From: Aculops lycopersici
Lineage: Eukaryota > Arthropoda > Arachnida > Trombidiformes > Eriophyidae
Direction: 5' to 3'
DNA length: 64,000 nt
NCBI GenBank assembly: GCA_015350385.1
Contig: WNKI01000002.1
Location: 1,607,154-1,671,153, forward strand
Positions 33,301 through 44,433 of this stretch are shown here, piece after piece. A model generated the notes under the pieces. It made no database searches. It was not told the DNA's origin and was given only the letters and a program-made list of their open reading frames with translations. The translations under genes were made by a program, and so were the position numbers. Numbering within the stretch: the first letter of the stretch is position 1; each line of letters opens with the position of its first letter.

Positions 33301-36300
33301 TTTCAATTTTGTTGCCATATGAGAGAGAGAGAGAGTCGTCCGCTGAAAGAGCCAAAAAACGGTCACGATGATAGTGGATAAGTCACAACTCACCACAGAC
33401 ACTTATGCACCGCCAGCCAGAAGCCAGTAGCCTCCAACCGTCAGTAAACCAGTTCAAGTTTCCTGCTCCAGTCAACCACCTTGGCCGCTGTGATTCAATG
33501 ACGTCATTTGGACTGACACGCGAGAGCCACTCGAGTTGCAGCAACCACTTTTTTCAGTCGTCGGGGTCTCCGCCTGCAGTCTAGTTGTGACGCAACCACC
33601 TCACTTGAGTATGTCACCGCAGTATCACAGGAAACTTGCCACTTCCTCTCGCCTCCGCCTCCGCTCCCTTCTCCTGATGCTCTGAGCGCGCGTACTGTGC
33701 GCAAAAATCACACGCAACTCGCGCTCAAGTGTCGTCAGCGTTCAATGCCAGTGGCGGCAAAACAATCAATTTGTTGGTGCTTCTACACGTCCGATGGTGA
33801 CTCCACCACCGTTTCAACTACTGCCAACAGAACTGCTGCCGCTACTGCTCATGTCGCCAGGCGACACAGGCCAAGTTGATGGCGCAATACCACAAACACT
33901 CTCGGCGCCGCCAGAGATGATTGCTCTTCTCGCTCGTGTCGCCGAAGTTTGGCGCGCGGGGCAAAAGTGGATAGACCCGAAAGTTTAGTTTGAGGTCCGA
34001 GCGTTTCTCGGGCTTTGGTCGCTATCGACGGGCGTCTATAGCTTTTGCTTCGCTAGCTTGGTCATGAAGTCGCCTGCTCGCTCGCTTCCCGACTCACTGA
34101 GTGACTCGCTTGAGGCTCTGTAGAGTCGAGCTTCACGGATCGAAGTTGGCAAGCTAGCCGTCCTATATGCGCCGAAATAAGAACAATTTTCGCTCGATCT
34201 AATATAGGCACGCGCCCGGCGGTCGCGTGGGCGGCAAGCTAGTTTCGCCTAGCTCAGTTTGTGGGCTCATCTTCCGACGTCCGGTTGGAAGCCAGATAGC
34301 TTTCTTATTGAGCTTGGCTAGCTGGCTAGCTTCGGTTTATCGTCTCCAAGCATAAGCAAGGTGCGCTTATGTTTGGAGCTAACAACTTGCTCATCCCATT
34401 GGGTTGCACGGAAGTCGCTGTCTGTGGATGCGACCGTCGCAATTGGATCCTTGAAACTCGGACGACTAAAGCCAGATTTAGATGCCAGTTGGCTCTGGCA
34501 TCCCCACTGATTGTGTGTCACCGCCGCCAATTCTATTATCCTTGGCACGACCGGGCCACTCGCCCACCACCACAAGAACTGGAAGCAAGCGAAAGCGTTT
34601 ACTTCTCTTTTTATTCAATTCTTGTGGCGAACGTCACACAATGTGCCCGACAACCTTTGTCGTCGGTTGCGGTCGGAAGTTTGCCGCTGCTCCTCCTCTC
34701 GTTCCAATGGGCAACTTATTGTGTCCAACGTAGCGACTATCATTACGTAAGCTCCGCTACTCGACCCGCTCCCCCAACTGCTCCAGTCTTTGTAATGCGA
34801 CGGCAAACCACCACCACGGAACAAGCGGCCCAGCACCAAACGAGCGTCTAGAGCTGCAATTTCACGCGCAACTAACCAAACAGCCCATTGATTTCGACTT
34901 CCGTTCCGACTAACTCAGCTCAGCTGGCCAGATTTTTCCGCCTACTCGAGCTGAACTGGGCCATAAGTTGGTCCGAAGTTGAGGGAAGGAGGGAGCTAAC
35001 TCTGTGTTGAGCAAGAGTTAAAAGTCTAAAAGTCAAATTGAATCAGTGAGTCAGTCGATCAAATACACACTTTCACATTTAACTTGCACGCCAACCAGCC
35101 GACGATCTAACGCCGCGAGCCATGAGAGCGCCTATCTCTGGTTACAATCAGACAAAGTCTCTGGCTCCCATGGCTGCAGCCGGAAGTGGGCTGCTGTTCC
35201 TCATGGTTGCTCTCTTTGGCTGGCAAAACAAACAAGCGGCGAGTTGCAGTGACTCAAGTCGCCGCAACTTCCGCTCACTCCAAACTCAAATGTCTCTGTC
35301 TCTCTTTCTCGCTCGCGCGCCTCAAAAACTGAACGACTAGCCAACTCTAGATGAAAAATATATCCCATCGCCAGCAGATCGCTCGTGTTTCGAAAAAGCG
35401 CGGGGCAAACTGGCGATCGGCTTCCGTTCATTTGCACGTGCTGCAAGTTGTTTCTGTAGTTATCGTTGGAAGGTTTAGCCGCTGGTGTTGCCATCGTCAG
35501 CCATCAACTCTCCTTCTGGGAACTCTGCCTTCGTGCGCGTTACGTAACGCGCGCAATTTGTAATCCGCCATATCGCACATTTGACGGCCAACGATTAGGG
35601 AAATGGCAACAGACGCTGGCAGCAAAAGTGGTAACTACTGCTTGCCACTTGAGCGGCCGGTGCGGCTCAGGGCCAGTATTGTGCATTGGAGGCACGCGCC
35701 TTTGATTTATGATGGATCATCTTCAGTGTTGATTCTCGCCAACCACTCGAGTGGATAATTTCTAGATCAAGGTGGCTAATCGTTGCCGTTGCCGTCGTCT
35801 TCGTCTTCGTCATCGTCTGATGCCTTCGAGTTATGGCTGATTATATTAACGGGAAGATTATTACTAATCCAAATTATTCTCACCTTCACCTAATGCACAC
35901 TAATCAATCTCTCAGGACACCCACACTTTTTCAACCAACTGAGTAATGGACTGGATATTGTCTCGCTGGCTGGTGAGTGGCTCACTGCGGCAGCCAACAC
36001 CAATATGTAAGTTGGGTGTTTGTTTACCTTTTTAGAATTACATGATACATAACAACCAACTAACTGATTGCGCCGTACTCTCGATTATAACCGGAACCCA
36101 AACACAGGTTCACCTATGAGATTGCACCTGTTTTCATTCTCATGGAGCACTTTGTTTTGGAGAAGATGCGCAACATTATTGGGTTCACTCAGGGCGACTC
36201 TATTCTCGCGCCTGGAGGCGCAATTTCAAATCTCTACTCGATTATCGTGGCGCGCCACAAGATGTTTCCCGACTACAAGACCAAAGGACTCCGCGGTTTG

Positions 36301-37697
36301 CCACAACAACTTGTCCTATTTACCTCAGAGCATGTGAGTCTTATTCAAATCAATTCAATTCACTTTCCGGCATATAACTCATCCAACCTGATAACATGAT
36401 ACTAATCCAAAAATTTGTAACAAACCTACCCAATGCAACGCAAACAGAGCCACTACTCGAGCAAAGGCGCCGGTGCCACTTGCGGCTTTGGTGTCGATAA
36501 TGTAGTAGAGGTGCCGTGTGATGAAAAGGGACGCATGCGACCGGACGAGCTGGAACGGCTGGTGGTAGAGAGGATACAAGCGGGCGATAGGCCATTTTAT
36601 GTGAATTGCACCTGCGGCACCACCGTCTTGGGCGCCTTTGATCCCGTGAATCCCATTGCGGACATTTGCGCGCGTTACGATTTATGGCTCCATATAGACG
36701 CCGCCTGGGGCGGTGGTTGTTTATTGTCGCCCAAGTTGCGCCATAAGCTTGCGGGAGTGGAGCGCGCTAATTCGGTCACCTGGAATCCGCACAAGCTAAT
36801 GGGTTGTGTGCTCCAATGTTCAACGATTCACTTTAGAGAGAAGGTAAGTGATCTTCGGTCGAGTCTTTGGGGTTGCCCTTCGGTTTGAACCAAACTCAAG
36901 GTCAGCCGCTCAATCTAACTAGATACCAAACTGATAACTGGACACTAATCATTTGAAAAATTTGAACGAAATCCCCGCAACCCAGGATCTGCTCATGAGC
37001 TGCAATCAAATGTGCGCAGATTATCTATTTCAACAGGATAAACAATACGACGTTAGCTTTGACACGGGCGACAAGGTAATCCAATGCGGTCGGCACAATG
37101 ACATTTTCAAGCTCTGGCTCATGTGGCGCGCCAAGGGAACCTCCGGCTACGCGGATCACATGGATCACCTGTTCGAGATGACCAGGTGAGTTTTTGTTTT
37201 CGTTTGAGCACTAGGTCGCTAGGGCTAGGCGCACGACTATGGCGGCCTGAAAATCTCTGCGCTCGCAACGCACACTTTTGGGCAAAGCCCCATTTATAGG
37301 CCTAGTTTCTCTTCAACCATACCAACCTCCTAACAACAAACCTAACTGATTACATCTTTCTTCTCATATCTCCAGTTATCAAGTTGAAAGGATTAAACAG
37401 GAGGGAGACAAATTTCATTTGATTTGGCCTGAGCCAGAGTGTACAAATGTTTGCTTCTGGTATGTGCCGAAGAGAATGAGAGGTCAACCCAAGACCAGGG
37501 AATGGGAATTGGAACTTGGCCAAATAACTGCACAATTAAAAGCCAAGATGATGTACTCGGGCACCCTAATGATCGGATACCAGCCGCTAGGTAACACACC
37601 AAACTTTTTCCGTAGCATCATATCCAATCAGGCCGTCCAAAAGCAGGACATTGATTTTATGTTGAGCGAATTGGATCGTCTTGGCGCTGACCTGTAA
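30312..37697 (+). CDS. Gad1: Glutamate decarboxylase (GABA synthesis)
   Basis: Seven exons joined by GT-AG introns: 30312-30333, 30495-30737, 35916-36006, 36108-36333, 36448-36843, 36986-37185, 37376-37697. They sum to 1500 nt, giving 499 residues with matching phases. The enzyme converts glutamate to GABA with pyridoxal phosphate. Diagnostic segments are [60 protein letters not shown] and the PLP-lysine motif NPHK with Lys310. Near the end come [31 protein letters not shown] and [13 protein letters not shown]. These fit Gad1/GAD65/67 rather than cysteine sulfinate decarboxylase. Cytosolic, expected in GABAergic neurons. The start ATG (MSSLKYK) directly precedes the DLLPY segment, so it lacks the long palmitoylated N-terminus of vertebrate GAD65. 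Confidence 0.95.
30738..35915 (+). other. Gad1: Large Gad intron 2
   Basis: A 5.2 kb intron, far larger than the others in the window (about 100-400 bp). It holds many short open frames on both strands (for example 34369-34851), but none resembles a known protein. It contains a pentanucleotide microsatellite at 32356-32390 and GA/CT-rich tracts. Its size and position early in a neuronal gene make it a candidate for enhancers. Confidence 0.75.
32356..32390. repeat. (CGACT)7 pentanucleotide microsatellite
   Basis: Seven perfect CGACT units inside the large Gad intron, flanked by degenerate CCAAT/CGATCC units. Confidence 0.95.
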
Positions 37698-38295
37698 TTA
37701 GGACGGATAATGATTTAAAATCATACACAAATTACAAGAAGAAATGAGTGAATCCAAAAGTTGCGCATGGTTATCATTAGTTCGGATTAGATCAAGACTG
37801 AAGCTACAGACTTTATTATATTATACAAACTAACAAAATCGGAAATGAGCAATCCGGAAATTGGAAATGAATAACTGAAATCGACTAAACATTCTTTCAA
37901 TTAGATTAGATTAGATCTCAATTAGTCATGTTGCAAGCTAGAATTAGAGCCCATGCATCAGATCGTATTATTATTTTGTTAATTTTGTTGCCGCCTGAAC
38001 CTAAAAGGCAGTTTCAATTATCACCAAAACATACTTCCGAGAAATTGCGATGTCGAGTCACGACAAAACAATCAATTTGAAGCTGGCAAATTGTGCAATA
38101 TCAACTCAATGGACATTTGCAACACAGTTTAACGGTCAAGATCACAAACGATGGATTCTTCCTGTTGTTTTTGGATGAACTTGTAACCAGTAAACTGAGT
38201 CAAATTGTTAGCAAAACTAAAGAAAATTCTCAAGTTACCCAAATAAGTCTTTCAAATACTTCATCTAAACTGTCAAGCTAATCTCAAGTTTAGTT
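37698..38295. other. Intergenic between convergent genes
   Basis: 3' UTRs of Gad (plus) and the CNOT11-like gene (minus). AT-rich, with no supported ORF. Confidence 0.5.
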
Positions 38296-39192
38296 CTATT
38301 GCGCATCCATTGATTTGAGGAACCTGAATAGTGCGGCAGCCTCACGGATTCTACTGAATTCAATACAAAAAGTTTGCACTTCCAATCTAACATCCTGTAT
38401 GTCGATGGTTCTATTCCTCAATAAAGACTGTAAGAAGACGCAAACTAATCGAACCAATCTGTTTTGCATGTATCTATCCTTGATAGTCTCGCAAGTGTGT
38501 ATACAATTTGATACATACAAGCGCATGAATTCAGCAGGTAATTCAACTGTTGTTGTCAGTCGATTCACAACCTCCATTGAATGGACGGACATTTCCATTT
38601 TGACTAAAACACATAAGTATTCTGATATGAAATCAGACTGCATCAACGACAATAAAGCCTCGATGGCAACTAGGGGATTATTTTCAACTAGGGTGGGTAG
38701 TTTGTTTGGCGTTAGACCGAGCTCGTGTGCCGTAATTGTTCCTGTCTTCAAGTGCTTAGTTATGATTGGAGTCTCAACTAATGTCAAGGAGGTTGTCAAA
38801 GCTTTTTGCATTAAATTTCTAGCTTCTTGTAATTCTTCATCATTTCCCTGACTGAAAATATCTGCTAGGTTATTATCATCGTTATTGGCATCGAAGTAAA
38901 CCATCTCATCAGCTGAACATGGATGCAAAGATGGAGCTAATCTCAGGAGATTCGGTAACAACACATCAAAACAATCATTTAAATCTGTAGTTTGTTGCTG
39001 TTGCTGTTCATCTTGACGGATCAAATTTGGCAAACTAGCTGTTCTCATAAACGATCTGTGGCACTTTGGGCAGTTTGTTGAACTTTCAAAACATGATCTA
39101 CAGATAAGGTGCCCATTGGAGCATTTGTTGTGGTTTGTCAAGACATATTCTGAACATCCGTAACACTGGAAGAATAGAGTTACTTGGTCCAT
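38296..39192 (-). CDS. CNOT11 C-terminal domain protein with N-terminal SIAH-like RING
   Basis: Single exon, 298 residues. The C-terminal 170 residues carry the CNOT11 signature (GLTPNKLPTLVENNPLVAIE; SVHSMEVVNRLTT; KDRYMQNRLVRLVCVFLQSL; EVQTFCIEFSRIREAAALFR), the DUF2363 region of this CCR4-NOT deadenylase subunit. The N-terminus instead has a RING-type zinc motif with Cys10, Cys13, Cys24, His28, Cys31, Cys34, Cys41 and Cys44, spaced like the Sina/SIAH RING (SNGHLICRSC then CPKC). Human CNOT11 (about 510 residues) has no RING and carries a longer N-terminal region. The continuous frame argues for one protein that could join ubiquitin ligation to mRNA decay; ligase activity is inferred only. 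The start Met lies directly before the RING, so I trust it. Confidence 0.85.
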   Translation of the reverse strand: MDQVTLFFQCYGCSEYVLTNHNKCSNGHLICRSCFESSTNCPKCHRSFMRTASLPNLIRQDEQQQQQTTDLNDCFDVLLPNLLRLAPSLHPCSADEMVYFDANNDDNNLADIFSQGNDEELQEARNLMQKALTTSLTLVETPIITKHLKTGTITAHELGLTPNKLPTLVENNPLVAIEALLSLMQSDFISEYLCVLVKMEMSVHSMEVVNRLTTTVELPAEFMRLYVSNCIHTCETIKDRYMQNRLVRLVCVFLQSLLRNRTIDIQDVRLEVQTFCIEFSRIREAAALFRFLKSMDAQ

Positions 39193-39859
39193 TCGTCACG
39201 AGTATGATAATTATTCAGAATTTCAACACCTCTCTGGCTTCTAGGGGGAATCCTTTTTCTGTTACACACAACAACAAACGTCAGATCAAGTTATCTCGTC
39301 TTCTGTTTCCATATGATTACATTGTTTTGAGGATGACAACCTAAGAACAACCTTCTACTTCTTGGGAAGGATCTACAAATGTTTTATGAAATCTGTATGT
39401 CTGTCCGATTGTCTGGATAGAGATATATATAAATATATTGGTCGTATTTCAATTATCCCTTAGATATTGAGCCAACACTGTTCAATCTAAAGACTACCTC
39501 ATACAAGGCAAAATCTATGTTGTATTATGATCTTGATGGTTTCAATATGAATTTTGAATCTAATAGACCTCTATGTATTTCTGTTGAGAAGAGAGAGTAA
39601 AATATCGATTTGTTATCCTCAGTAGTCTGCAATGTAAATTGTAATACCAGGCTATCCTTAATCTCGCTTGCAAAAATATGACTACATTTTTAGTGGGCTC
39701 CTGTACGAAAATTGAGAAGTTGAGCCTGTGCGATTGAAAGTAAAAAACACAAGAAGCACGTGGTCACGCTTCTCTCGAGCTATTGTAGATTTGATTCCAT
39801 ATCTCTCTCATCGTTAGGTCACTAATATCATATTATTTAAATAATATCAAGTAACGACA
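39193..39859. other. Divergent promoter region
   Basis: 668 bp between the head-to-head CNOT11-like and POLR1C genes. AT-rich, without a clear TATA box; presumed housekeeping-type bidirectional promoter. Confidence 0.45.
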
Positions 39860-40939
39860 ATGGAAGGCTACACAATTGAGGACTCACGAGAAAGAGCTCG
39901 TGTTACAGAACATCATATTGAGGGCACAGCCTATACAAAATACCCCGGCAACTACTATGGCAGAACGGATGAATGGGATCTGAAAACATTTGCAAAAAAC
40001 TTTAAAGTTAGCATATACGACTATCACAAGGGACGAGATCTGGAAATCGATCTAATTGGTATCGGTCCAGCCATAGCCAACGCCTACAGGCGAATCATGA
40101 TAGCCGAGGTGCCATCCATAGCCATTGAGCATTGCTTCATTTACAACAATACAAGTGTGATACAAGATGAGATGCTGGCGCACAGAATGGGACTCATCCC
40201 AATCAGGGCTGATCCCACAAAATTCAAGTGGAAAACAAGAGGTCTGGGACCTGAGAATACGGGACCCGATCACACTGTCGTCTTTACCTTAAAAGCCCAA
40301 TGTGAGAAACTTCCACACTATGATTCAGAGAAGTCAGGCAGACGCGAAGATCTCTACAAGGACTACCGAGTTCATTCGGGCCACTTGAAATGGCAACCAC
40401 TCAAGGAACAAGCGGTTAGGTTTCCAGACAAAGATGCCATCAGGCCAGTGCATAAGGGGATCCTCATAGCAAAGCTAAGTGGAAAGCAAGAGATAGATCT
40501 CAGACTGCATGCGGTCAAAGGAATCGGTCGTGACCATGCAAAGTTTAGCCCAGTTGGTACCGCAACCTATCGTCTCATGCCAGAAATAGTCCTCAAGGAG
40601 CCAATAACTGGAGAGGCAGCCGAAAGGCTGAAAGAAAGTTTCACTGAAGGGGTAATTAAGATAGAGGGCAAAGAGAGAAGGGCGGTAGTTGCAGATGCAA
40701 GAATAGACACAGGATCGAGGAATGTATTTCGGTACGCAGACCTTAAGGATAAAGTTAGGTATGATCTAATCAAGGATCATTATCTATTCAAGGTAGAGTC
40801 AACCGGTGGTATCCCAGCATTAGATATTCTACTACAATCTACGTATATACTTGAATATAAATGTGAACACTTCCTCAAGGAGCTACAGGCCAGCCGTCTT
40901 GGGGTAGATGATCCGTCCCAAATGGTTGAAGGTGTATAA
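39860..40939 (+). CDS. POLR1C: RNA polymerases I and III subunit RPAC1
   Basis: Single exon, 359 residues, close to the usual length of about 346. It has the alpha-like assembly domain: DLEIDLIGIGPAIANAYRRI, EVPSIAIEHCFIYNNTSVIQ and DEMLAHRMGLIPIRADP, then VKGIGRDHAKFSPVGTATYR and a C-terminal dimerisation segment. RPAC1 pairs with RPAC2 (POLR1D) to nucleate assembly of nuclear RNA polymerases I and III. The start ATG has a purine at -3 (acaATGG). The last 57 bp overlap the antisense EMC5 coding region. Confidence 0.95.
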   Translation: MEGYTIEDSRERARVTEHHIEGTAYTKYPGNYYGRTDEWDLKTFAKNFKVSIYDYHKGRDLEIDLIGIGPAIANAYRRIMIAEVPSIAIEHCFIYNNTSVIQDEMLAHRMGLIPIRADPTKFKWKTRGLGPENTGPDHTVVFTLKAQCEKLPHYDSEKSGRREDLYKDYRVHSGHLKWQPLKEQAVRFPDKDAIRPVHKGILIAKLSGKQEIDLRLHAVKGIGRDHAKFSPVGTATYRLMPEIVLKEPITGEAAERLKESFTEGVIKIEGKERRAVVADARIDTGSRNVFRYADLKDKVRYDLIKDHYLFKVESTGGIPALDILLQSTYILEYKCEHFLKELQASRLGVDDPSQMVEGV

Positions 40940-41155
40940 ACTTGGTCTATTTACAATTGTATCATAGTTCATGTGTCCCGTATATTTGATATCTATGAAT
41001 TTAGTATTCGACAACAGTCCTGCCATCGTTATCAACATGCTAACTAAGGTTTGGATTATTATTTTAGGTGGAACGTCGCTAGTTGGTGTCTGGGTGGCTG
41101 AGTAGGCGGCATGTAGTAGAGATAGTATGCCGAAAAATGTAAATACGCTCGGCAT
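40883..41155 (-). CDS. EMC5: ER membrane protein complex subunit 5 (MMGT1-like)
   Basis: A 90-residue ORF. N-terminal FFGILSLLHAAYSATQ and IIIQTLVSMLITMAGLL are the two membrane helices of EMC5/MMGT1, and RPSLYTFNHLGRIIYP is the conserved cytosolic motif of the family. EMC5 is a core membrane subunit of the EMC, which inserts tail-anchored and multipass proteins into the ER. At 90 residues it lacks the longer tail of human MMGT1 (131). The stop codon lies inside the 3' end of the opposite-strand POLR1C gene; a spliced longer tail cannot be excluded. The start is 295 bp from the divergent VPS11 start, suggesting a shared promoter. Confidence 0.85.
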   Translation of the reverse strand: MPSVFTFFGILSLLHAAYSATQTPTSDVPPKIIIQTLVSMLITMAGLLSNTKFIDIKYTGHMNYDTIVNRPSLYTFNHLGRIIYPKTAGL

Positions 41156-41449
41156 GTTGGATGAGTCTAAATGTTAATATTTTGCTATGGATGGAATATT
41201 AGTCGTCCATTTATGATTTGAAAATACTGAAATATCGATATTGCATTGTTCTTTCTCGGAAAAAATGCAAAATTGCGATGAGATTTTAGGAAAATGGCGT
41301 AATAAATCGCTCAAAGCACATGTTGGCTGAACGAAAGCTGCAGCTTCGCATTTATCAGCTGGCCATTCAAAACTTGGGCCGCAAATGTCATGAAAGAGGA
41401 ATGCTAATTAGAACTCGTCTTGATAGACTATTCTACATGCCATGCTAAA
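41156..41449. promoter_or_regulatory. Putative bidirectional promoter EMC5/VPS11
   Basis: 294 bp between divergent start codons of two membrane-trafficking genes. No TATA box is evident. Bidirectionality is inferred from the geometry. Confidence 0.4.
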
Positions 41450-44302
41450 ATGGCTTTATTACATTGGAGGAAGTTTGCCTTCTTCGACGAGGAGTATATT
41501 GTAGATACAGAGTTAAATCAATTGGTCACTCAGGAGGAGCCAAAGGACATACCAGAAACGGGACAACAACAAAATATATCATTCGTGACAGTAAAACTTT
41601 CTTGTTCCAGTTCGGGCAGAGGAAACATACTTTTAGGTGACACCACTGGTTGTGTGTATATCATAAATAAGCAGCTCAAGATAAACTCATTCAGAGCAAA
41701 TCAAAAATCAACAAACATAGTAAAACAAGTGCCAAAGTTATCCCTCTTCATAACATGTGGATCTGACCAAACTGGTATCAACCCACTCATTAAACTATGG
41801 GACCCTGAGAAAACTGACCGATTGAACCAACCAACTTGTATCCGTGTGATAAGAGCTAATAGTGGCTTCACAAAACCAGCCGATGTTTCTTGCATCGAAT
41901 GTAATGATACTCTAACATTAATGGTTGTTGGGTATACGGATGGTAGTATTGTTTTATTCCATGGAGACGTTACAAGGCAAAGAAAATCCAAATTCGGCCG
42001 GCCAATCAAGATAAGCGATAAACCAATTACTGGTATTGTTATAAGAGGGAATGTGAAGGTTAACCAACAGTCGGATCTAACGAGTAGCTATCTGAACTCA
42101 AGCTCACCACAAGTGGAGACAACAGCATTCATATCAACAGATGGAGAGATTTTGTTTGCAAGTTTCTCAGAGAAGTCTTTTTCAAAAGTTAAACTGGATC
42201 AAGTTGGTTGCCGTCCAAAATGTTGTTGCCTATTACCAGCTAGCGAAAGCAAAAATTCTAACGAGAACTTATTTGCTGTTGGACGTAATGATGCAGTCTA
42301 CTTCTACCAGATAGACGGCCGCGGGCCTTGTTTAGCTTTTGAAAACGAGAAGATACTTCTCTATCGATTCAAGAACTATCTAGTCATAGTGGGTCGTGAT
42401 ACTGCAAGTAAGAATGATCCAAATGCGCTGAGATCACGAAGAGCTCAAACAAATGAACTAGGTGGCCCCGAAAAGCGAGTTAATCTAAACATTTATGATA
42501 TCAAAAACAAATACATTGCTTATAGCTCTGTGATACCAGAAATACAAGAATTATTTAGCGAATGGGGTAACTTGTTTGTAGTTACGACAAATGGACAAGT
42601 GATCATCTTTAGAGAAAAAGATACTCAAACTAAATTAGAAAATCTCTTTAGGAAGAACCAGTTTGGCCTCGTCATAGATATAGCAAAGTCACACCAGTAT
42701 AGCGAAGATGCCTTGACAGAAATATTCAAGCATTACGGTGATCATCTCTATCGTAAGGGCGACTATGATGGTGCCATTAATCAGTATATCAAAACAATTG
42801 GTAGTTCTGAGCCAAGTTATGTGATCAAAAAGTTTTTAGACTCTCGCCGCATCAGTTACCTTACAGTGTACCTAGAGGCTTTACATCAGAAATCATTTGC
42901 CAGTCAAGAGCATACAATATTGTTGCTCAATTGTTATTCGAAGCTACGCAATGATCAACAGCTCAAACAGTTCATCGAGTCATACGAAGAGGGCAACATC
43001 CAGTTCGATGTCGAGATTGCCATCAATGTTTTGCGAGAAGCTGGGTTCCTTGAATTTGCAATCGATTTAGCAAAGAAGCACCAGAAACATGAACTCTTTT
43101 TCAAGGTGCAAATGGACGATGGCAACAACTGCGAGGCGGCCCTCGAATACATGGAGGGAATGGCTGATTCTAATGAAATGTCGACTTATATGAAAAAATA
43201 TGGAAGAACCATGTTGAGAGATGCACCTGAGAAGACAGTTTCTATGATAAAGACTATCTGCCAGCGAAGCCGCGACTTCATTACACGACGCTCCGAACTT
43301 AATCCATATCAAACGACCCCATACAATCGCAAAATATATCCCGAGGAGTTTTTCCATATATTTGTTGATAGCAATAATCTATTTGTACAATTACTGGAGC
43401 AACTTGTTGAGGACGGTACAGACTTTGCAACAAAAACTGTACACAATCTATTGCTTGAGTTGTATCTAAATGCCTGGCGAAAGGAGAAAGATGACCTTAT
43501 GCGCAACCTACATGCCGACAAGATCAAGAAGCTACTATCTCAGCCTAACGAGAAGTTTGACCTCGATCAAGCACTGATATTATGTCGCAACAATCGATTC
43601 GACGAGGGTTTAATAGATTTGTATGCTCGGGCTGGACTCTACAATCTGGTTTTACAGTATTACATAGATCAGGATGACAGTTTGAGAATCATGAAGACCT
43701 GTGAGCAATACGGTGGGCATGACCCTAATTTATATATGCCAGCGCTGATTCACTATGCTAAGACAGGAGATGAGAGACTGAGTCAATTGCTAAAAGCCAT
43801 TGAGGAACAAAAAGCGATATCGCCTATGGTCGTTATCGAGAGACTACTCGAATCGAAGCGTGCTAATCTAGGTTTGGTAAAGGATTATCTAGTGAGATAT
43901 TTGGGGAAATTGCAAGATCTCGTGCTCGACAATGAGAATGCAATTGATCATGACAAGGGGGACACCGAAGTGACCAGGCAAAAGATTGAAGAGTTCATGA
44001 ATCATCAAACTGTCTTCAGGCCATCAAAATGTGCAGCATGTCCAAGCATCTTGGAACCACCATCAGTCCACTTTCTCTGTAGCCACTCCTATCATCAGAG
44101 TTGCTTCCATAACTTTTCAGGATCCCGCGACGATGAGTGCCCTAGATGCATGGAAACGCACGAAGACCTCATCAAGGCAATCGGATCCCATGAGATCAGT
44201 AAATCCAAGTTGAATGAGATCGAGAAACAATTCTCGGCAACAAACGATGATATGTTCAATAGTCTTGCCAAACTCTTTGGCTATGGACTCTTTAATAATT
44301 GA
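41450..44302 (+). CDS. VPS11: VPS11, core subunit of HOPS/CORVET tethering complexes
   Basis: Single exon. The frame opens at 41420, but the second Met (MALLHWRKFAFFDEE, context aaaATGG) aligns with the family start, giving 950 residues. The N-terminal beta-propeller (about 1-360) contains GDTTGCVYIINKQL and GNLFVVTTNGQVI. The alpha-solenoid with clathrin-type repeats contains GLVIDIAKSHQYSEDALTEI, HYGDHLYRKGDYDGAINQYI and YAKTGDERLSQLL. The C-terminal RING-H2-like zinc motif starts at Cys861 (CAACP...CSHSYHQSCF...CPRC). VPS11 scaffolds the tethers that bring endosomes and vacuoles/lysosomes together, and its RING binds VPS18. Length matches the family (about 941). AATAAA lies at 44309-44314. 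Confidence 0.95.
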   Translation: MALLHWRKFAFFDEEYIVDTELNQLVTQEEPKDIPETGQQQNISFVTVKLSCSSSGRGNILLGDTTGCVYIINKQLKINSFRANQKSTNIVKQVPKLSLFITCGSDQTGINPLIKLWDPEKTDRLNQPTCIRVIRANSGFTKPADVSCIECNDTLTLMVVGYTDGSIVLFHGDVTRQRKSKFGRPIKISDKPITGIVIRGNVKVNQQSDLTSSYLNSSSPQVETTAFISTDGEILFASFSEKSFSKVKLDQVGCRPKCCCLLPASESKNSNENLFAVGRNDAVYFYQIDGRGPCLAFENEKILLYRFKNYLVIVGRDTASKNDPNALRSRRAQTNELGGPEKRVNLNIYDIKNKYIAYSSVIPEIQELFSEWGNLFVVTTNGQVIIFREKDTQTKLENLFRKNQFGLVIDIAKSHQYSEDALTEIFKHYGDHLYRKGDYDGAINQYIKTIGSSEPSYVIKKFLDSRRISYLTVYLEALHQKSFASQEHTILLLNCYSKLRNDQQLKQFIESYEEGNIQFDVEIAINVLREAGFLEFAIDLAKKHQKHELFFKVQMDDGNNCEAALEYMEGMADSNEMSTYMKKYGRTMLRDAPEKTVSMIKTICQRSRDFITRRSELNPYQTTPYNRKIYPEEFFHIFVDSNNLFVQLLEQLVEDGTDFATKTVHNLLLELYLNAWRKEKDDLMRNLHADKIKKLLSQPNEKFDLDQALILCRNNRFDEGLIDLYARAGLYNLVLQYYIDQDDSLRIMKTCEQYGGHDPNLYMPALIHYAKTGDERLSQLLKAIEEQKAISPMVVIERLLESKRANLGLVKDYLVRYLGKLQDLVLDNENAIDHDKGDTEVTRQKIEEFMNHQTVFRPSKCAACPSILEPPSVHFLCSHSYHQSCFHNFSGSRDDECPRCMETHEDLIKAIGSHEISKSKLNEIEKQFSATNDDMFNSLAKLFGYGLFNN

Positions 44303-44433
44303 TTGTGTAATAAAGCTAATTTTGCTTAAGTAATTGATCACAAACTATCGAGATGTGTAATGTGTTCAACAAGTGCGCCAAGTGTCCAGATGCTAACACT
44401 GTGGTAATATTAACTCTCTTCCCAATGTCACTC

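Noticed and set aside
34369..34851. 160-codon ORF inside the large Gad intron
   Set aside because: No recognisable domain, overlapped by open frames in other frames and strand, and it lies within a well-bounded intron.
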